This document shows, piece by piece, positions 27,042 through 36,318 of a stretch of 64,000 nt of DNA; positions within the stretch are counted from its first letter, which is position 1, and every line of letters begins with the position of its first letter. The position numbers and the translations under genes are program-made. Origin of the DNA: Ignavibacteriales bacterium (lineage in GTDB: Bacteria; Bacteroidota; Ignavibacteria; Ignavibacteriales; SURF-24); the NCBI GenBank assembly GCA_026390815.1, contig JAPLFH010000016.1, positions 1-64,000 on the forward strand, given 5' to 3'. A model generated the notes under the pieces. It was not told the origin of the DNA and made no database searches. It saw nothing but the letters and a program-made list of their open reading frames with translations.

Positions 27042-28226
27042 TTAAACCTTTTCGTAGCTTTTGATTATTAATGCAATTCCTTCACCACCGCCAATACAAA
27101 GAGATGCTAATCCGTATTTAAGCTTATTTGCTAAAAGGCTATGAATTAATGTTACTAAAATTCTAGCACCGCTTGCTCCTATTGGATGTCCCAATGCAAT
27201 AGCACCGCCATTAATATTTACTTTGCGTGGATCTAAATCCAGAATTTTATTAACGGCTAAAGAAACAACAGCAAAAGCTTCGTTGATTTCAAACAAATCA
27301 ATTTGTGATAGTTCTAAATGAGCTTTGTTACATACTTTCCTTATAGCATCTGCTGGTGCGGTTGTGAAATCAATTGGATTTTTTGCTATCGAACAATAAG
27401 CAACAATTTCAACTAAAGGAGTTAAACCGAGTTCCAATGCTTTATCTTCAGACACTATTATTAGAGCTGCTGCACTATCATTTATTTTTGAGGAATTAGC
27501 AGCTGTTAGTACTCCATTTTTTTCAAAAGCAGGTTTAAGTTTAGGTATTTTTTCAAAATTAACTTTCTTAGGTTCTTCATCCTCAGCAAAGAATTTTTTT
27601 TCACCACTCTGAATTATTTCAATCGGTACAATTTCGTTTTTAAATTTATGATTGTTTTGAGCTTCGATAGCTTTTTGGTATGATTCGATAGCATATTTAT
27701 CAAGATTCTCTCTTGTAAAATTAAACTGGCTGGCGCAAGTTTCTGCACAAGTTCCCATATGAATATTATTGTAAACATCCCATAATCCATCTAAAATTAA
27801 GGAGTCAAGAATATCACTATGTCCAAGTCGTAAACCATTTCTTGCTTTTTGAATAAGATAAGGAGCATTGGACATACTTTCCTGTCCGCCAGCAATGATT
27901 ATATTAGCATCCCCTAAAGCAATAGCCTGGTGAGCGAGCATAACAGCTTTTAATCCACTCCCACACATTTTATTGATCGTTAAACATTCGACGCTATCCG
28001 GTAACCCAGCCAACAATGCAGCTTGCCGTGCAGGAGCTTGTCCTAATCCAGCTGTTAATACATTACCTAAAATTATTTCATCTATTAAATTTTTGCTAAT
28101 CCCAGTTTCAGCCAGTATTGATTTTATAACAAGACTGCCTAATTGCGGTGCATTAAATTTTGCCAAACTACCAAGAAATGAACCAATTGGAGTTCTCTTA
28201 GCTGAAGTAATTACAACCTTTCTCAA
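27042..28226 (-). CDS. Acetyl-CoA acetyltransferase (thiolase II)
   Basis: It condenses two acetyl-CoA to acetoacetyl-CoA or the reverse. The active-site Cys lies in NKMCGSGLKAVMLAHQAI; the second Cys in LASLCIGGGEGIAL; the His in INGGAIALGHPIGASGARI. Length 394 is standard. The start is TTG. With the downstream dehydrogenase it forms part of a short-chain acyl-CoA cycle; crotonase and acyl-CoA dehydrogenase are not in the window. Confidence 0.93.
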   Translation of the reverse strand: MRKVVITSAKRTPIGSFLGSLAKFNAPQLGSLVIKSILAETGISKNLIDEIILGNVLTAGLGQAPARQAALLAGLPDSVECLTINKMCGSGLKAVMLAHQAIALGDANIIIAGGQESMSNAPYLIQKARNGLRLGHSDILDSLILDGLWDVYNNIHMGTCAETCASQFNFTRENLDKYAIESYQKAIEAQNNHKFKNEIVPIEIIQSGEKKFFAEDEEPKKVNFEKIPKLKPAFEKNGVLTAANSSKINDSAAALIIVSEDKALELGLTPLVEIVAYCSIAKNPIDFTTAPADAIRKVCNKAHLELSQIDLFEINEAFAVVSLAVNKILDLDPRKVNINGGAIALGHPIGASGARILVTLIHSLLANKLKYGLASLCIGGGEGIALIIKSYEKV

Positions 28227-28345
28227 TTTTGCCCTCGATCGTTTGAAATAATTAATAGTATAAGAAAAAGATAGTTGAAAGAAAAATGCTGTAAAAAAAA
28301 TTTACTGATGAGTCCACTCTAAAAAACCCAAATACTCAAATTGTA

Positions 28346-28448
28346 ATTCCCACGAACCTGCCAGCTGTAGGCGGGAGTGGAAATCTATTCAAAATTCCAG
28401 GTTCTTTAAATTCCCGCTTGCCTGCTGCAAGCAGGTTTTCACGGGAAT
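28346..28448. repeat. Two tandem REP-like palindromic units
   Basis: Unit one is bounded by ATTCCCAC (28346-28353) and GTGGAAAT (28377-28384), with inner stem CCTGCC/GGCGGG. Unit two is bounded by ATTCCCG (28410-28416) and CGGGAAT (28442-28448), with inner stem CCTGCT/AGCAGG. They are GC-richer than the surroundings, resemble each other, and sit in the intergenic gap downstream of ricT. Such units are usually dispersed through a genome; here they may also act as terminator for the ricT-holB operon. Confidence 0.6.
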
Positions 28449-28470
28449 GACCTTTTTAGATCAAACTCAT

Positions 28471-29325
28471 TTATTGATTTAAATAATTATATTCTATTTC
28501 AAATGATAAGCAACATTTTAATTTTCCGCATGGTCCACTTAATTTAGAAAAATTAGGTGCAATATTTTGATCCGTAGCAAGTTGAGTTGTGATCCTTTTA
28601 AAATTACAAAGAAATAAAGAACAGCAAAATTCCCTTCCACAAATGCCAATGCCACCTACTCTTTTTGCTTCATCCCTTACGCCAATTTGCCTTAATTCAA
28701 TCCTTGTTCTAAATTCAGAAGCTAGGTCCTTTGCAAGTTCACGAAAATCAATTCTACCATCGGCAGTATAAAAAAAGAATAATTTATTTCGATCAAATTG
28801 AAAATGTACTTCAACAAGTTTCATTGCAAGACTATATTTTAAAGATTTTACTTTAAATGATTCTTTGGCGGTTTCTTCATTTTCAATATTTTTTTTCTGA
28901 ATTAATAAATCTTCACTATTTGCCTTACGAATTAATTTAGGCAAATATTCTCCGGACAAACCCAATCTTTGTCTTTTTACTTCAACTATTTTTCCTAATT
29001 CTTTAATCGTTGCCATTTCTGTTACATCTTCACAATTGATAATTACTGAATCACCTTGCTTCAGTTCATTTACAAGTTCTTGTGTAGCATGGCAATAAAA
29101 AATGTTCATTACTCCCCCACATCTGGCTTCAATAATCAATCGATTATCAATCGGTACTAAAGTAAAACTTTCCTCCCCTTCATCTAAGCAATCAATAATT
29201 TTATTTTGTGGAGAAGAAAGATTTTGTGCTATAAAATCATGGAAGAGGTCTTGAATATAATTTTTATTTATTTCAAGTTTTGAATGACTTTTACTTTCGG
29301 TTAAAGAGTATTCTAATTCATCCAA
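28471..29325 (-). CDS. ricT: PSP1 domain protein, RicT/YaaT homologue
   Basis: PSP1 proteins such as B. subtilis RicT form an Fe-S-containing complex affecting RNA processing. The core here has the conserved Cys clusters GICGREFCCSLFLCNF and GPCGKLKCCLSFE near the C-terminus, typical of the family. The start is TTG. It lies 12 bases after holB, the same neighbour as in Bacillus, supporting an ancient linkage. Partners RicA and RicF are not in the window. Confidence 0.9.
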   Translation of the reverse strand: MDELEYSLTESKSHSKLEINKNYIQDLFHDFIAQNLSSPQNKIIDCLDEGEESFTLVPIDNRLIIEARCGGVMNIFYCHATQELVNELKQGDSVIINCEDVTEMATIKELGKIVEVKRQRLGLSGEYLPKLIRKANSEDLLIQKKNIENEETAKESFKVKSLKYSLAMKLVEVHFQFDRNKLFFFYTADGRIDFRELAKDLASEFRTRIELRQIGVRDEAKRVGGIGICGREFCCSLFLCNFKRITTQLATDQNIAPNFSKLSGPCGKLKCCLSFEIEYNYLNQ

Positions 29326-29337
29326 TGGTTAATCCTA

Positions 29338-30444
29338 TTATCGTAGTGTGGTCAATTCAAATATAAGATTCAATGAAGCAATATTCAAGTTAACATTGCC
29401 TTCTAAAATCTTTAGAAGTTCATTTAAAATAACGATTGAAGTATTTATTTGTACACTTGGAAAGCTATGATTAAATTTTTTAAGATTCTCAATATTATTG
29501 TTAAAATAAAAATCTGAAATTCCAGAACGTTCTTTTTGAATATCATTTAACCAAATGATAATCATTTTAATAACGAGTTTAATGGAATCAGAAGAATTTT
29601 CTGAAGTAAGTTGATTTAGTTCCTTAATGGCTGAGTGGATTTTATGTGTTAATGAAAAGCGCAGAATGTTTATTGTTAAATTAATTAAATGCTCGAAATT
29701 ATGATTTAATAATTCGATTGCTTCGGTTACCGATCCAGAGGCAAAAGAAGCCACAGAATCAGCTCGGTTTTTTTGAATGTTAAAATTATTAATTAAAATT
29801 TCGCTAATATCATTTGGTTCTAATGGATCGAAGTTGATTTGCCAACAACGAGATTTTATCGTTTCAAAAAGTGTTTCTGGTTGATTAGTAATTAAAATGA
29901 ATATAACTTTTTCCGGAGGTTCTTCCAGGCTTTTTAATAATGCGTTCTGCGATTCATCACTCATCAAATGAGCATCTTCAATTAAAATTACCCGGTATTG
30001 TGCCTCATCAAAAGTATATGATAAGAAATTTTTAATTTCCCTTATGCTGGAAATTTTTATATTGTTTGCATTTGGTAGGTTTATTTTATAGTAAGGATTA
30101 TTAATTTTGATTTGTTGCTCACTTTTTAAAATCTCTAAGACTTCTTTATTAAGTTTATCTAATGGTGAATCAGTTGGTGATTCGCTTTTACCTCGTGGTA
30201 GTGGGATTATCAACTTAACAAATGGTTCAGAAAAATTTTTTATTTTTGAAGAGACTAAACTATTTTTCTCAAATGTTTGATTAGAATTAAGTAATTGTAT
30301 AAACCGAATTGCAGTAAAATGTTTTCCAATGCCATCGGGACCTTGGAAAAGAAATGCGTGAGGTATTTGCGAAGATTGCAAAACTCTATCCAGACATTCC
30401 TTTACTTTTTGCTGCCCATAAACGTCATTCCAATTATCAATCAT
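29338..30444 (-). CDS. holB: DNA polymerase III delta' subunit
   Basis: It is part of the clamp loader. The P-loop is FQGPDGIGKHF (near residue 33); the arginine-finger-like segment is ETIKSRCWQINFDPL, and NALLKSLEEPPEKVIFILIT is the sensor region. Length 368 is usual. The four-Cys zinc module found between the P-loop and the sensor region in many delta' proteins is absent. The neighbour ricT supports the assignment. Confidence 0.9.
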   Translation of the reverse strand: MIDNWNDVYGQQKVKECLDRVLQSSQIPHAFLFQGPDGIGKHFTAIRFIQLLNSNQTFEKNSLVSSKIKNFSEPFVKLIIPLPRGKSESPTDSPLDKLNKEVLEILKSEQQIKINNPYYKINLPNANNIKISSIREIKNFLSYTFDEAQYRVILIEDAHLMSDESQNALLKSLEEPPEKVIFILITNQPETLFETIKSRCWQINFDPLEPNDISEILINNFNIQKNRADSVASFASGSVTEAIELLNHNFEHLINLTINILRFSLTHKIHSAIKELNQLTSENSSDSIKLVIKMIIIWLNDIQKERSGISDFYFNNNIENLKKFNHSFPSVQINTSIVILNELLKILEGNVNLNIASLNLIFELTTLR

Positions 30445-30480
30445 TTTAAAAAAACTGAGGTACTTAGAAGATTTGATAAA

Positions 30481-30705
30481 CTAATTATCATCATCATCAC
30501 TATAAAAGAAGTCTTCATCGCTTGGGTAATCTGGCCAAATATCTTCAATAGATTCATAAGGTTCGTCAGAATCCTCAAGTTCCTGAAGGTTTTCAATAAC
30601 TTCAATAGGAGCCCCAATCCTTTCGGTATAATCAAGTAATTCTTCTTTAGTCGCGGGCCAAGGTGCATCATCTAAATATGATGCTAATTCAACTGTCCAA
30701 ATCAT
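30481..30705 (-). CDS. DUF2795 family acidic small protein
   Basis: The 74-residue protein starts MIWTVELASYLDDAPWPATK and continues with GAPIEVIENLQELEDSDEPY and a very acidic end (DEDFFYSDDDDN). This matches the DUF2795-type small proteins seen throughout Bacteroidota, function unknown. AGAAGG precedes the ATG. A longer overlapping frame on the same strand (30441-30671) has no such pattern and is a shadow. Confidence 0.8.
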   Translation of the reverse strand: MIWTVELASYLDDAPWPATKEELLDYTERIGAPIEVIENLQELEDSDEPYESIEDIWPDYPSDEDFFYSDDDDN

Positions 30706-30730
30706 TAAATCCTTCTCCGGTAATTAAATA

Positions 30731-31660
30731 CTAATTTTTTCTCGTTAGATCAAATGCTTCAAGATCATCAAAAATAAAATCAATTGGATTTTGTTTAATA
30801 CCATTATGTTGTACTTCATAATGTAAATGCGGACCACTTGATAAACCAGTATTACCGGTCTTAGCTATAATTTGCCCTCTGGAAACTTTTTGACCAACAC
30901 TAACCTCCGTAGCTGAAAGGTGACCATAAATTGTTCTATATCCAAAACCATGATCAATTTCAATACAAAGACCTAAACCACCTTTATAACCAACAAAATC
31001 AACATTACCAGATCCTGTAACTTTAACTGGTGTTCCAACATTAGTAAGAATGTCAACACCTTCGTGCATTCGATTAATTCCAAGTATGGGATGCATTCTC
31101 ATTCCAAATCCATGTAATCCCAAAGTGCCAGTTGTTGGTTTAATGGCGGGCATTGCAGCATAGAATTTTTTATTTTCTTTTAACTTGCTTGAAATATTTA
31201 AATAATTATTCTTTTCAAACTCTATTTTTTTCTGTACACCGTTTATAAACGATTGAATTTCATCAATATTGATTTTAGAACTTCCTTTAACAATTGAAAG
31301 TAAATTATCAAAAGCATTACCACCTGTTCCTAATATTTTTTCTTCAGCAGAAATGGGTGGTAAATCTGCGGCAATTCGCAAATCATCATTTGATTTTGAT
31401 AAACTATCTAAATCTCCACTAATTTCTTTATACAAAGAAACTATCTCAGAGTATTTTTTACTTAATTCTTTATTTTCTGATCTTAAATTATCAATTTCGG
31501 AACCAGAATTAGAGAATGAGTTTACTATAGAATATCCACCAATGAGTACACCCAAAAGGATAAAAGTTGAAATTATAACCGATAAAGCGAACTTTTTCGG
31601 TAAATTCTTAATTTCAACGAATTCTAATTTTGATTTGGAAAAGTAATAAAATTTATTCAT
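30731..31660 (-). CDS. Membrane-anchored M23 family metallopeptidase
   Basis: Residues 25-48 form a membrane anchor, about 50-165 a coiled coil, and the C-terminal 130 residues an M23 (LytM) domain. Metal ligands are in MRMHPILGINRMHEGVDI and HLHYEVQHNG, with the family motif GYRTIYGHLS. Such proteins cut or regulate cutting of peptidoglycan cross-links; the coiled coil is like that of EnvC/NlpD-type activators. It is monocistronic or reads on into the DUF2795 gene. Confidence 0.9.
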   Translation of the reverse strand: MNKFYYFSKSKLEFVEIKNLPKKFALSVIISTFILLGVLIGGYSIVNSFSNSGSEIDNLRSENKELSKKYSEIVSLYKEISGDLDSLSKSNDDLRIAADLPPISAEEKILGTGGNAFDNLLSIVKGSSKINIDEIQSFINGVQKKIEFEKNNYLNISSKLKENKKFYAAMPAIKPTTGTLGLHGFGMRMHPILGINRMHEGVDILTNVGTPVKVTGSGNVDFVGYKGGLGLCIEIDHGFGYRTIYGHLSATEVSVGQKVSRGQIIAKTGNTGLSSGPHLHYEVQHNGIKQNPIDFIFDDLEAFDLTRKN

Positions 31661-31719
31661 AATCGTAGGCGAAATTATTAAAATATGAGCGATATGTCAA
31701 GCTAAAAATTTTTTAATTT

Positions 31720-32736
31720 TTACTCAAAATCGTGCTCAAAATAGTCAATAAACCTTCTATCCTCCAATTTTACCTTATTTGCAATTTTTTCTTCTAATCT
31801 TTTTTGTAAAACCTTAGCAGGTTCATAACCATAATGTTTTAATAAATAGTTCAATGCAATTACTTCTGCAATTACAGTAATGTTTTTACCTGGAATAATT
31901 GGTAATCTAATATACGGAATTTCTTCATCCAGAATATTTGCTGTTTTATCTTCAAGTCCAGTACGCGTGTACTCTTGTTTATCGTCCCAAAGTTCTAACT
32001 CAACAATAATTTCTAATCTCTTCTGAAATCTTATAGAGCGAACACCGAAAATACTTTTAACATCAATTATACCAATTCCTCTAACTTCCATAAAGTGTTT
32101 AACTAATTCAGTTCCGGAGCCGATTAAAATGCCTTCTCCCTTTTTTGTAACAATTATTACATCATCTGCAACAAGCCGGTGCCCTCTTTCAACAAGATCT
32201 AATGCAACTTCGCTCTTCCCTATTCCCGATTTACCTATAAACAAAATACCAATACCATAAACATCTACAAAGGAACCGTGAATAGAAACACGGGAAGCAA
32301 ATTGATCATCTAAAAAATCACTGATTAGGAAGGAAATTTTTGTTGTAGAATATTTCGTTCCAAACATTGGAATGTTGTTATCATTTGCTAAATCAATCAT
32401 CTCTGCAAAAGGATTATTGCCATCAGTTAGAATTATGCAGGGAATATCGAATTGAAAAATTCTTTTTAAAGTTTCAATCCTAGCTGGTTCATCAAGTTGA
32501 TTTAAATATTTCATTTCTGTATTTCCAAATATCTGAACGCGGGTATATGAAAACAATTCAACAAACCCGGCTAATGCAAGTCCGGGTCTGTGAAGATGAT
32601 TTTCATAAATTTTTCTATCAAATCCAGAAGTATTTGTAAATAAAGATAATTGAAATTTATCTTTAACAATTTTGTACAAAAAATCCACTGTAACATGTTC
32701 TTTTTTTACAATATGTTTGTTTTGGATTTTGATCAT
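31720..32736 (-). CDS. hprK: HPr kinase/phosphorylase
   Basis: It phosphorylates a serine of HPr or Crh in Firmicutes; in other groups the target is less clear. The P-loop is GKSGIGKS at residues 168-175, H153 lies in SIHGSFVDVYG, ADDVI follows, and KHFMEVRGIGIIDVKSIFG is the family signature. Length 338 is typical. ATGA overlaps with hpf. No ptsH, ptsI or EII genes are visible here. Confidence 0.95.
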   Translation of the reverse strand: MIKIQNKHIVKKEHVTVDFLYKIVKDKFQLSLFTNTSGFDRKIYENHLHRPGLALAGFVELFSYTRVQIFGNTEMKYLNQLDEPARIETLKRIFQFDIPCIILTDGNNPFAEMIDLANDNNIPMFGTKYSTTKISFLISDFLDDQFASRVSIHGSFVDVYGIGILFIGKSGIGKSEVALDLVERGHRLVADDVIIVTKKGEGILIGSGTELVKHFMEVRGIGIIDVKSIFGVRSIRFQKRLEIIVELELWDDKQEYTRTGLEDKTANILDEEIPYIRLPIIPGKNITVIAEVIALNYLLKHYGYEPAKVLQKRLEEKIANKVKLEDRRFIDYFEHDFE

Positions 32737-33050
32737 TTAATCTTTTCAACTCTTTTATTATCAATTCTTTTAGTTTTCAATCTAGTTATTTGCCGTTCTA
32801 ATTTTTCTATAACAATACTAACTGATTTATTAAAATCGTCCGTAGATGCCGTAGCTTTTAAAATTTTATGAGGTACCTTTAAAATAATCTCGGCATCTTT
32901 TACACTGTCTTTATTATTTTGGAAACTAAGAATAACCTCAACATCAAGAATTTCATCACTTATTTTTTCCAAGGAACTAACTTCTGCTTCAATAAAATCC
33001 TTTAGGGAATCTTTTGCCTTAAACTTTCTTGAAGTAATTTGAATGTTCAT
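32733..33050 (-). CDS. hpf: Ribosome hibernation promoting factor, short form
   Basis: The 105-residue product has the beta-alpha-beta fold of HPF/YfiA: MNIQITSRKFKAKDSLKDFI, SFQNNKDSVKDAEIILKVP and a basic end (RQITRLKTKRIDNKR). It inactivates ribosomes in slow growth. AAAGGAG lies before the start and the stop overlaps hprK, so the two are coupled. Confidence 0.9.
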   Translation of the reverse strand: MNIQITSRKFKAKDSLKDFIEAEVSSLEKISDEILDVEVILSFQNNKDSVKDAEIILKVPHKILKATASTDDFNKSVSIVIEKLERQITRLKTKRIDNKRVEKIK

Positions 33051-33064
33051 ATGAGCTCCTTTTT

Positions 33065-33991
33065 TTATGATTTGGGATGAGCTTGTTTATAAATTTGCTT
33101 CAACCGCTCTATACTTACATGCGTATAGATTTGTGTAGTTGATAGATTTTCGTGACCTAATATTTCTTTGACTGCTAAAAGATCGGCACCTCTATCAAGC
33201 ATATGTGTTGCTGCAGAGTGCCTTAAAACGTGTGGACTCCTTTTTTTAATATCAGATACTTTTGATAAGTATTTATTTACAATTCTATGAACGTATCTGG
33301 GATAAATTCGTAAATTGTTTGTTGTTATTAATAATGGTGATTTATGCACCAATTGTTCCCGTGTGATTAAATATTTTTTTAGTATTGAAATTGATTCTTT
33401 TCCGATTGGAACTATACGCATCTTTGATCCTTTACCGAATACTCTAATAGAATTGTTTGTAAAATCAACATCGCCATAATTTAAATTGCACACTTCAGAA
33501 ACACGTAAAGCGCAACCATAAAGTAATTCCAACACTGCAACAATCAACTTAAAATTATCTGTATCCGATGAGTTCTGCTCCTCTTTTTTTTGAAAAGTAA
33601 TTCTTTTTTGCTTTTCAATTTCTTCAGGAATCTTTTGATATTCTTCATAAGAAATTACTTCAGGAAGATTCCTTTTAATTTTAGGACCTACAATTGAACT
33701 TAATGGATTTGAAGAAACATAATCATTCTTTATTAAAAAATCAAAAAGACTTCTTAGTGACGATAATTTTCTTGAAATGGATGAAGTTGTTAACTTAGAT
33801 TCACTTAGTACCATAACATACTTTCGAATAAGTTTTTCACTAACATCTTCAATTTCAAATTTTTCATGTTCATTAGAAAATGAAACAAATTGAAAGAGAT
33901 CATTCCTATATGCCCGATGCGTTTGAATGGAATATCTCCTAACTTTCTGAATATCATCAAGGAAAAATTCTACACCTGTTTTAATTATCAT
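33065..33991 (-). CDS. Tyrosine recombinase of the XerC/XerD family
   Basis: The 308-residue product has an N-terminal SAM-like core-binding domain (residues about 5-100) and the catalytic domain with R163 (GCALRVSEV), K187 (FGKGSK), H254-x-x-R257 (HVLRHSA), H280 (LGHENL) and Y289 (IYTHVS). These are the complete active-site set. It probably resolves chromosome dimers at dif; whether it acts as XerC, XerD or alone cannot be told. It lies 7 kb from the dif-like site, in one run with topA upstream. Confidence 0.92.
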   Translation of the reverse strand: MIIKTGVEFFLDDIQKVRRYSIQTHRAYRNDLFQFVSFSNEHEKFEIEDVSEKLIRKYVMVLSESKLTTSSISRKLSSLRSLFDFLIKNDYVSSNPLSSIVGPKIKRNLPEVISYEEYQKIPEEIEKQKRITFQKKEEQNSSDTDNFKLIVAVLELLYGCALRVSEVCNLNYGDVDFTNNSIRVFGKGSKMRIVPIGKESISILKKYLITREQLVHKSPLLITTNNLRIYPRYVHRIVNKYLSKVSDIKKRSPHVLRHSAATHMLDRGADLLAVKEILGHENLSTTQIYTHVSIERLKQIYKQAHPKS

Positions 33992-36305
33992 TTGTTACTT
34001 GATCTTTTTCTTCAACAATTACTTCTTCGCCGCAAGTTGGACATTTTAGATATTCACCTTTTTTAGAGCTATATCTTTTTTCCATATAAGTTGAATCGCC
34101 ATTTGGACAATCGCCATTTACTGGCTTGTGCCAGGTTACAAAATCGCATTCGGGATATCGAGTACACCCATAAAAAACTTTCCTTCGTTTGGAAACTCTT
34201 TCTGTAACATCTCCAATTTTACATTTAGGGCATTTTACATCGATAGTAATTGCTTTAATGAAATCACAATCAGGATATTTTTCGCAACCAATAAATCGAC
34301 CAAATTTTCCAACCCGATAAACTGTATTCGAACCGCATTTCTCGCATTTGTCTCCTGTTAATTCCACTTCGTCTTTTTTATCTCCCATCATTTCTTTAAG
34401 AGATTTTATGTTTTTACATTCAGGATAATTACTGCAAGCTAAAAACCTACCGAACCTTCCAACTTTCATAATCATTTCACTATTGCACTTTTCGCAATAA
34501 ATTTTTTCCACAGTCAATTCAACTTTTTCAAGATCTTTCAAGAAAGGAACATAGAAGTCATTCAGTACTGTTGTGTAATCAATTTCACCTTGTGCAATTG
34601 AATCTAATTCTCCCTCCATCTTAGCAGTAAAATTAACATTTAATATATCTGGAAAACTCTTTACCAGGATTTCATTTACTCTTTTTCCTAAATCAGTAGG
34701 CTTAAGTCGGCGTTCTTCGGTTACAACATAATTTCTATCCTGGATAGTTGTAACTATAAGCGCATAGGTACTGGGTCTTCCTATTCCTTCACTTTCCAAT
34801 TCTTTTATTAATGAACTTTCACTATAACGTGCCGGCGGTTTTGTAAAATGTTGAGTTTTATGTAAATCGTTCAACTCCACTTTCTGATTCTGTTCTAATC
34901 CTGAAGGAATTAAATCATTTTCTCCTTCATCCTTGCCATTACTTTCTTCATTTTGTTCATCATAAATTTGCATAAAGCCATCAAACTTAATTGCAGTACC
35001 GGAAGCTTTAAACAAAAATTTGTCGGCTCTAACTTCAACTGTTGTAGTTTCAACAATGGCAGAATTCATTTGAGATGCAACAAACCTTTTCCAGATTAGT
35101 TCGTACAATCTAAACTGCTTTGGTTCTAAAAATGGTTTAACAAATTCCGGTGTATATTTTAAAGAAGTGGGACGAATTGCTTCGTGAGCATCCTGAACAT
35201 TCGTATCATTCTTTTTTTCAAAACTTTTAACAGTTTCGGGTAGATATTTTTCACCATAAGTAGCAACAATATATTCACGTAAATCAGTTAATATTTCCGA
35301 ACTAATCCTGGTGGAATCAGTTCGCATATAAGAAATAAGACCAACAAGACCTTCATTGCCTAAATCTATTCCTTCATAAAGATTTTGCGCAAGCTGCATA
35401 GTTTGTCTTGGTCTGTAACGTAAACTTTTAGAAGCTTCTGATTGAAGTGAACTGGTAATAAAAGGTGGAGGTGCGTTTCTTCTTCCCTCTTTTTTAATTA
35501 TGTCAGAAATTACAAATTCTTTTTTACTTTCAACTTCTTCCAAAAGTTCCTGGGCAGTTGTTTCATTATTAATTGCAAAATTTACTTTAAGGAATTCCTG
35601 CCAATCTTCATCAGACATCACAGGCTTAGGTTGTAATCTAATATTTTTACCATCAATCTCTGCTAACTTGGCTTTAAATGTTTCATTCTTATCAGTGCGG
35701 AAAATAGCCCAGATTGCCCAATATTCAGTTTGAATAAAATTAGCTATTTCTTCCTCTCGTTCACAAATTAATCTAAGAGAAACAGATTGAACTCTACCAG
35801 CCGATAAGGCATTATCCGAAGAACTAACGATATATTTCCAAAGCAAAGGACTAATTTTATAACCAATAATTCTGTCCATCACTCTTCTTGCTCTTTGCGA
35901 TGTTACCAGGCGAGTATCAATTTCAAGTGGAGCTTTAATTGCTTTAAGTACGGCATTCTTAGTAATTTCATTAAACAAAACCCGGAATATTTTTGCTTTA
36001 GTTGTTCCATTAATTACATCAGCAATATCCTGGGCTATTGCTTCACCCTCGCGGTCAGGATCGGTAGCTATAAATATATTTTTACTTTTAGATGCTAACG
36101 ATTTAATTTTTTTAATTATATCGCCCTTGCCCCTAATGTTTACTAATTGCGGTTTAAAATTATCTTCAACATCAACACCTAATTTAGTTTTAGGCAGATT
36201 TCTGATATGTCCAATTGTTGCTTCAACATGGTAATCTTTACCAAGGTACTTGTTTATTGTTTTAGCTTTGGAAGGTGATTCAACCAAAACAAGATTTTTG
36301 CTCAT
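33981..36305 (-). CDS. topA: DNA topoisomerase I
   Basis: It relaxes negative supercoils. The start chosen (ATG 36305) gives MSKNLVLVESPSKAKTINKY, the family's usual opening, preceded by AAAGGAAA; a frame-open extension upstream is not homologous. Toprim residues are E9 and D82-x-D84 (TDPDREGEA); the active Tyr is in GLISYMRTDSTR. Four C-terminal zinc-finger-like modules follow (CEKCNSEM, CEKCGSN, CPKCKIGD, and an eroded last one beginning CPNGD). The length is 774. It overlaps the recombinase gene by 11 bases. Confidence 0.95.
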   Translation of the reverse strand: MSKNLVLVESPSKAKTINKYLGKDYHVEATIGHIRNLPKTKLGVDVEDNFKPQLVNIRGKGDIIKKIKSLASKSKNIFIATDPDREGEAIAQDIADVINGTTKAKIFRVLFNEITKNAVLKAIKAPLEIDTRLVTSQRARRVMDRIIGYKISPLLWKYIVSSSDNALSAGRVQSVSLRLICEREEEIANFIQTEYWAIWAIFRTDKNETFKAKLAEIDGKNIRLQPKPVMSDEDWQEFLKVNFAINNETTAQELLEEVESKKEFVISDIIKKEGRRNAPPPFITSSLQSEASKSLRYRPRQTMQLAQNLYEGIDLGNEGLVGLISYMRTDSTRISSEILTDLREYIVATYGEKYLPETVKSFEKKNDTNVQDAHEAIRPTSLKYTPEFVKPFLEPKQFRLYELIWKRFVASQMNSAIVETTTVEVRADKFLFKASGTAIKFDGFMQIYDEQNEESNGKDEGENDLIPSGLEQNQKVELNDLHKTQHFTKPPARYSESSLIKELESEGIGRPSTYALIVTTIQDRNYVVTEERRLKPTDLGKRVNEILVKSFPDILNVNFTAKMEGELDSIAQGEIDYTTVLNDFYVPFLKDLEKVELTVEKIYCEKCNSEMIMKVGRFGRFLACSNYPECKNIKSLKEMMGDKKDEVELTGDKCEKCGSNTVYRVGKFGRFIGCEKYPDCDFIKAITIDVKCPKCKIGDVTERVSKRRKVFYGCTRYPECDFVTWHKPVNGDCPNGDSTYMEKRYSSKKGEYLKCPTCGEEVIVEEKDQVTNDN

Positions 36306-36318
36306 ATTTAAATTTCCT

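Noticed and set aside
30441-30671. 76-codon minus-strand frame overlapping the DUF2795 gene
   Set aside because: The other frame encodes a recognisable DUF2795-type protein with a good ribosome site.
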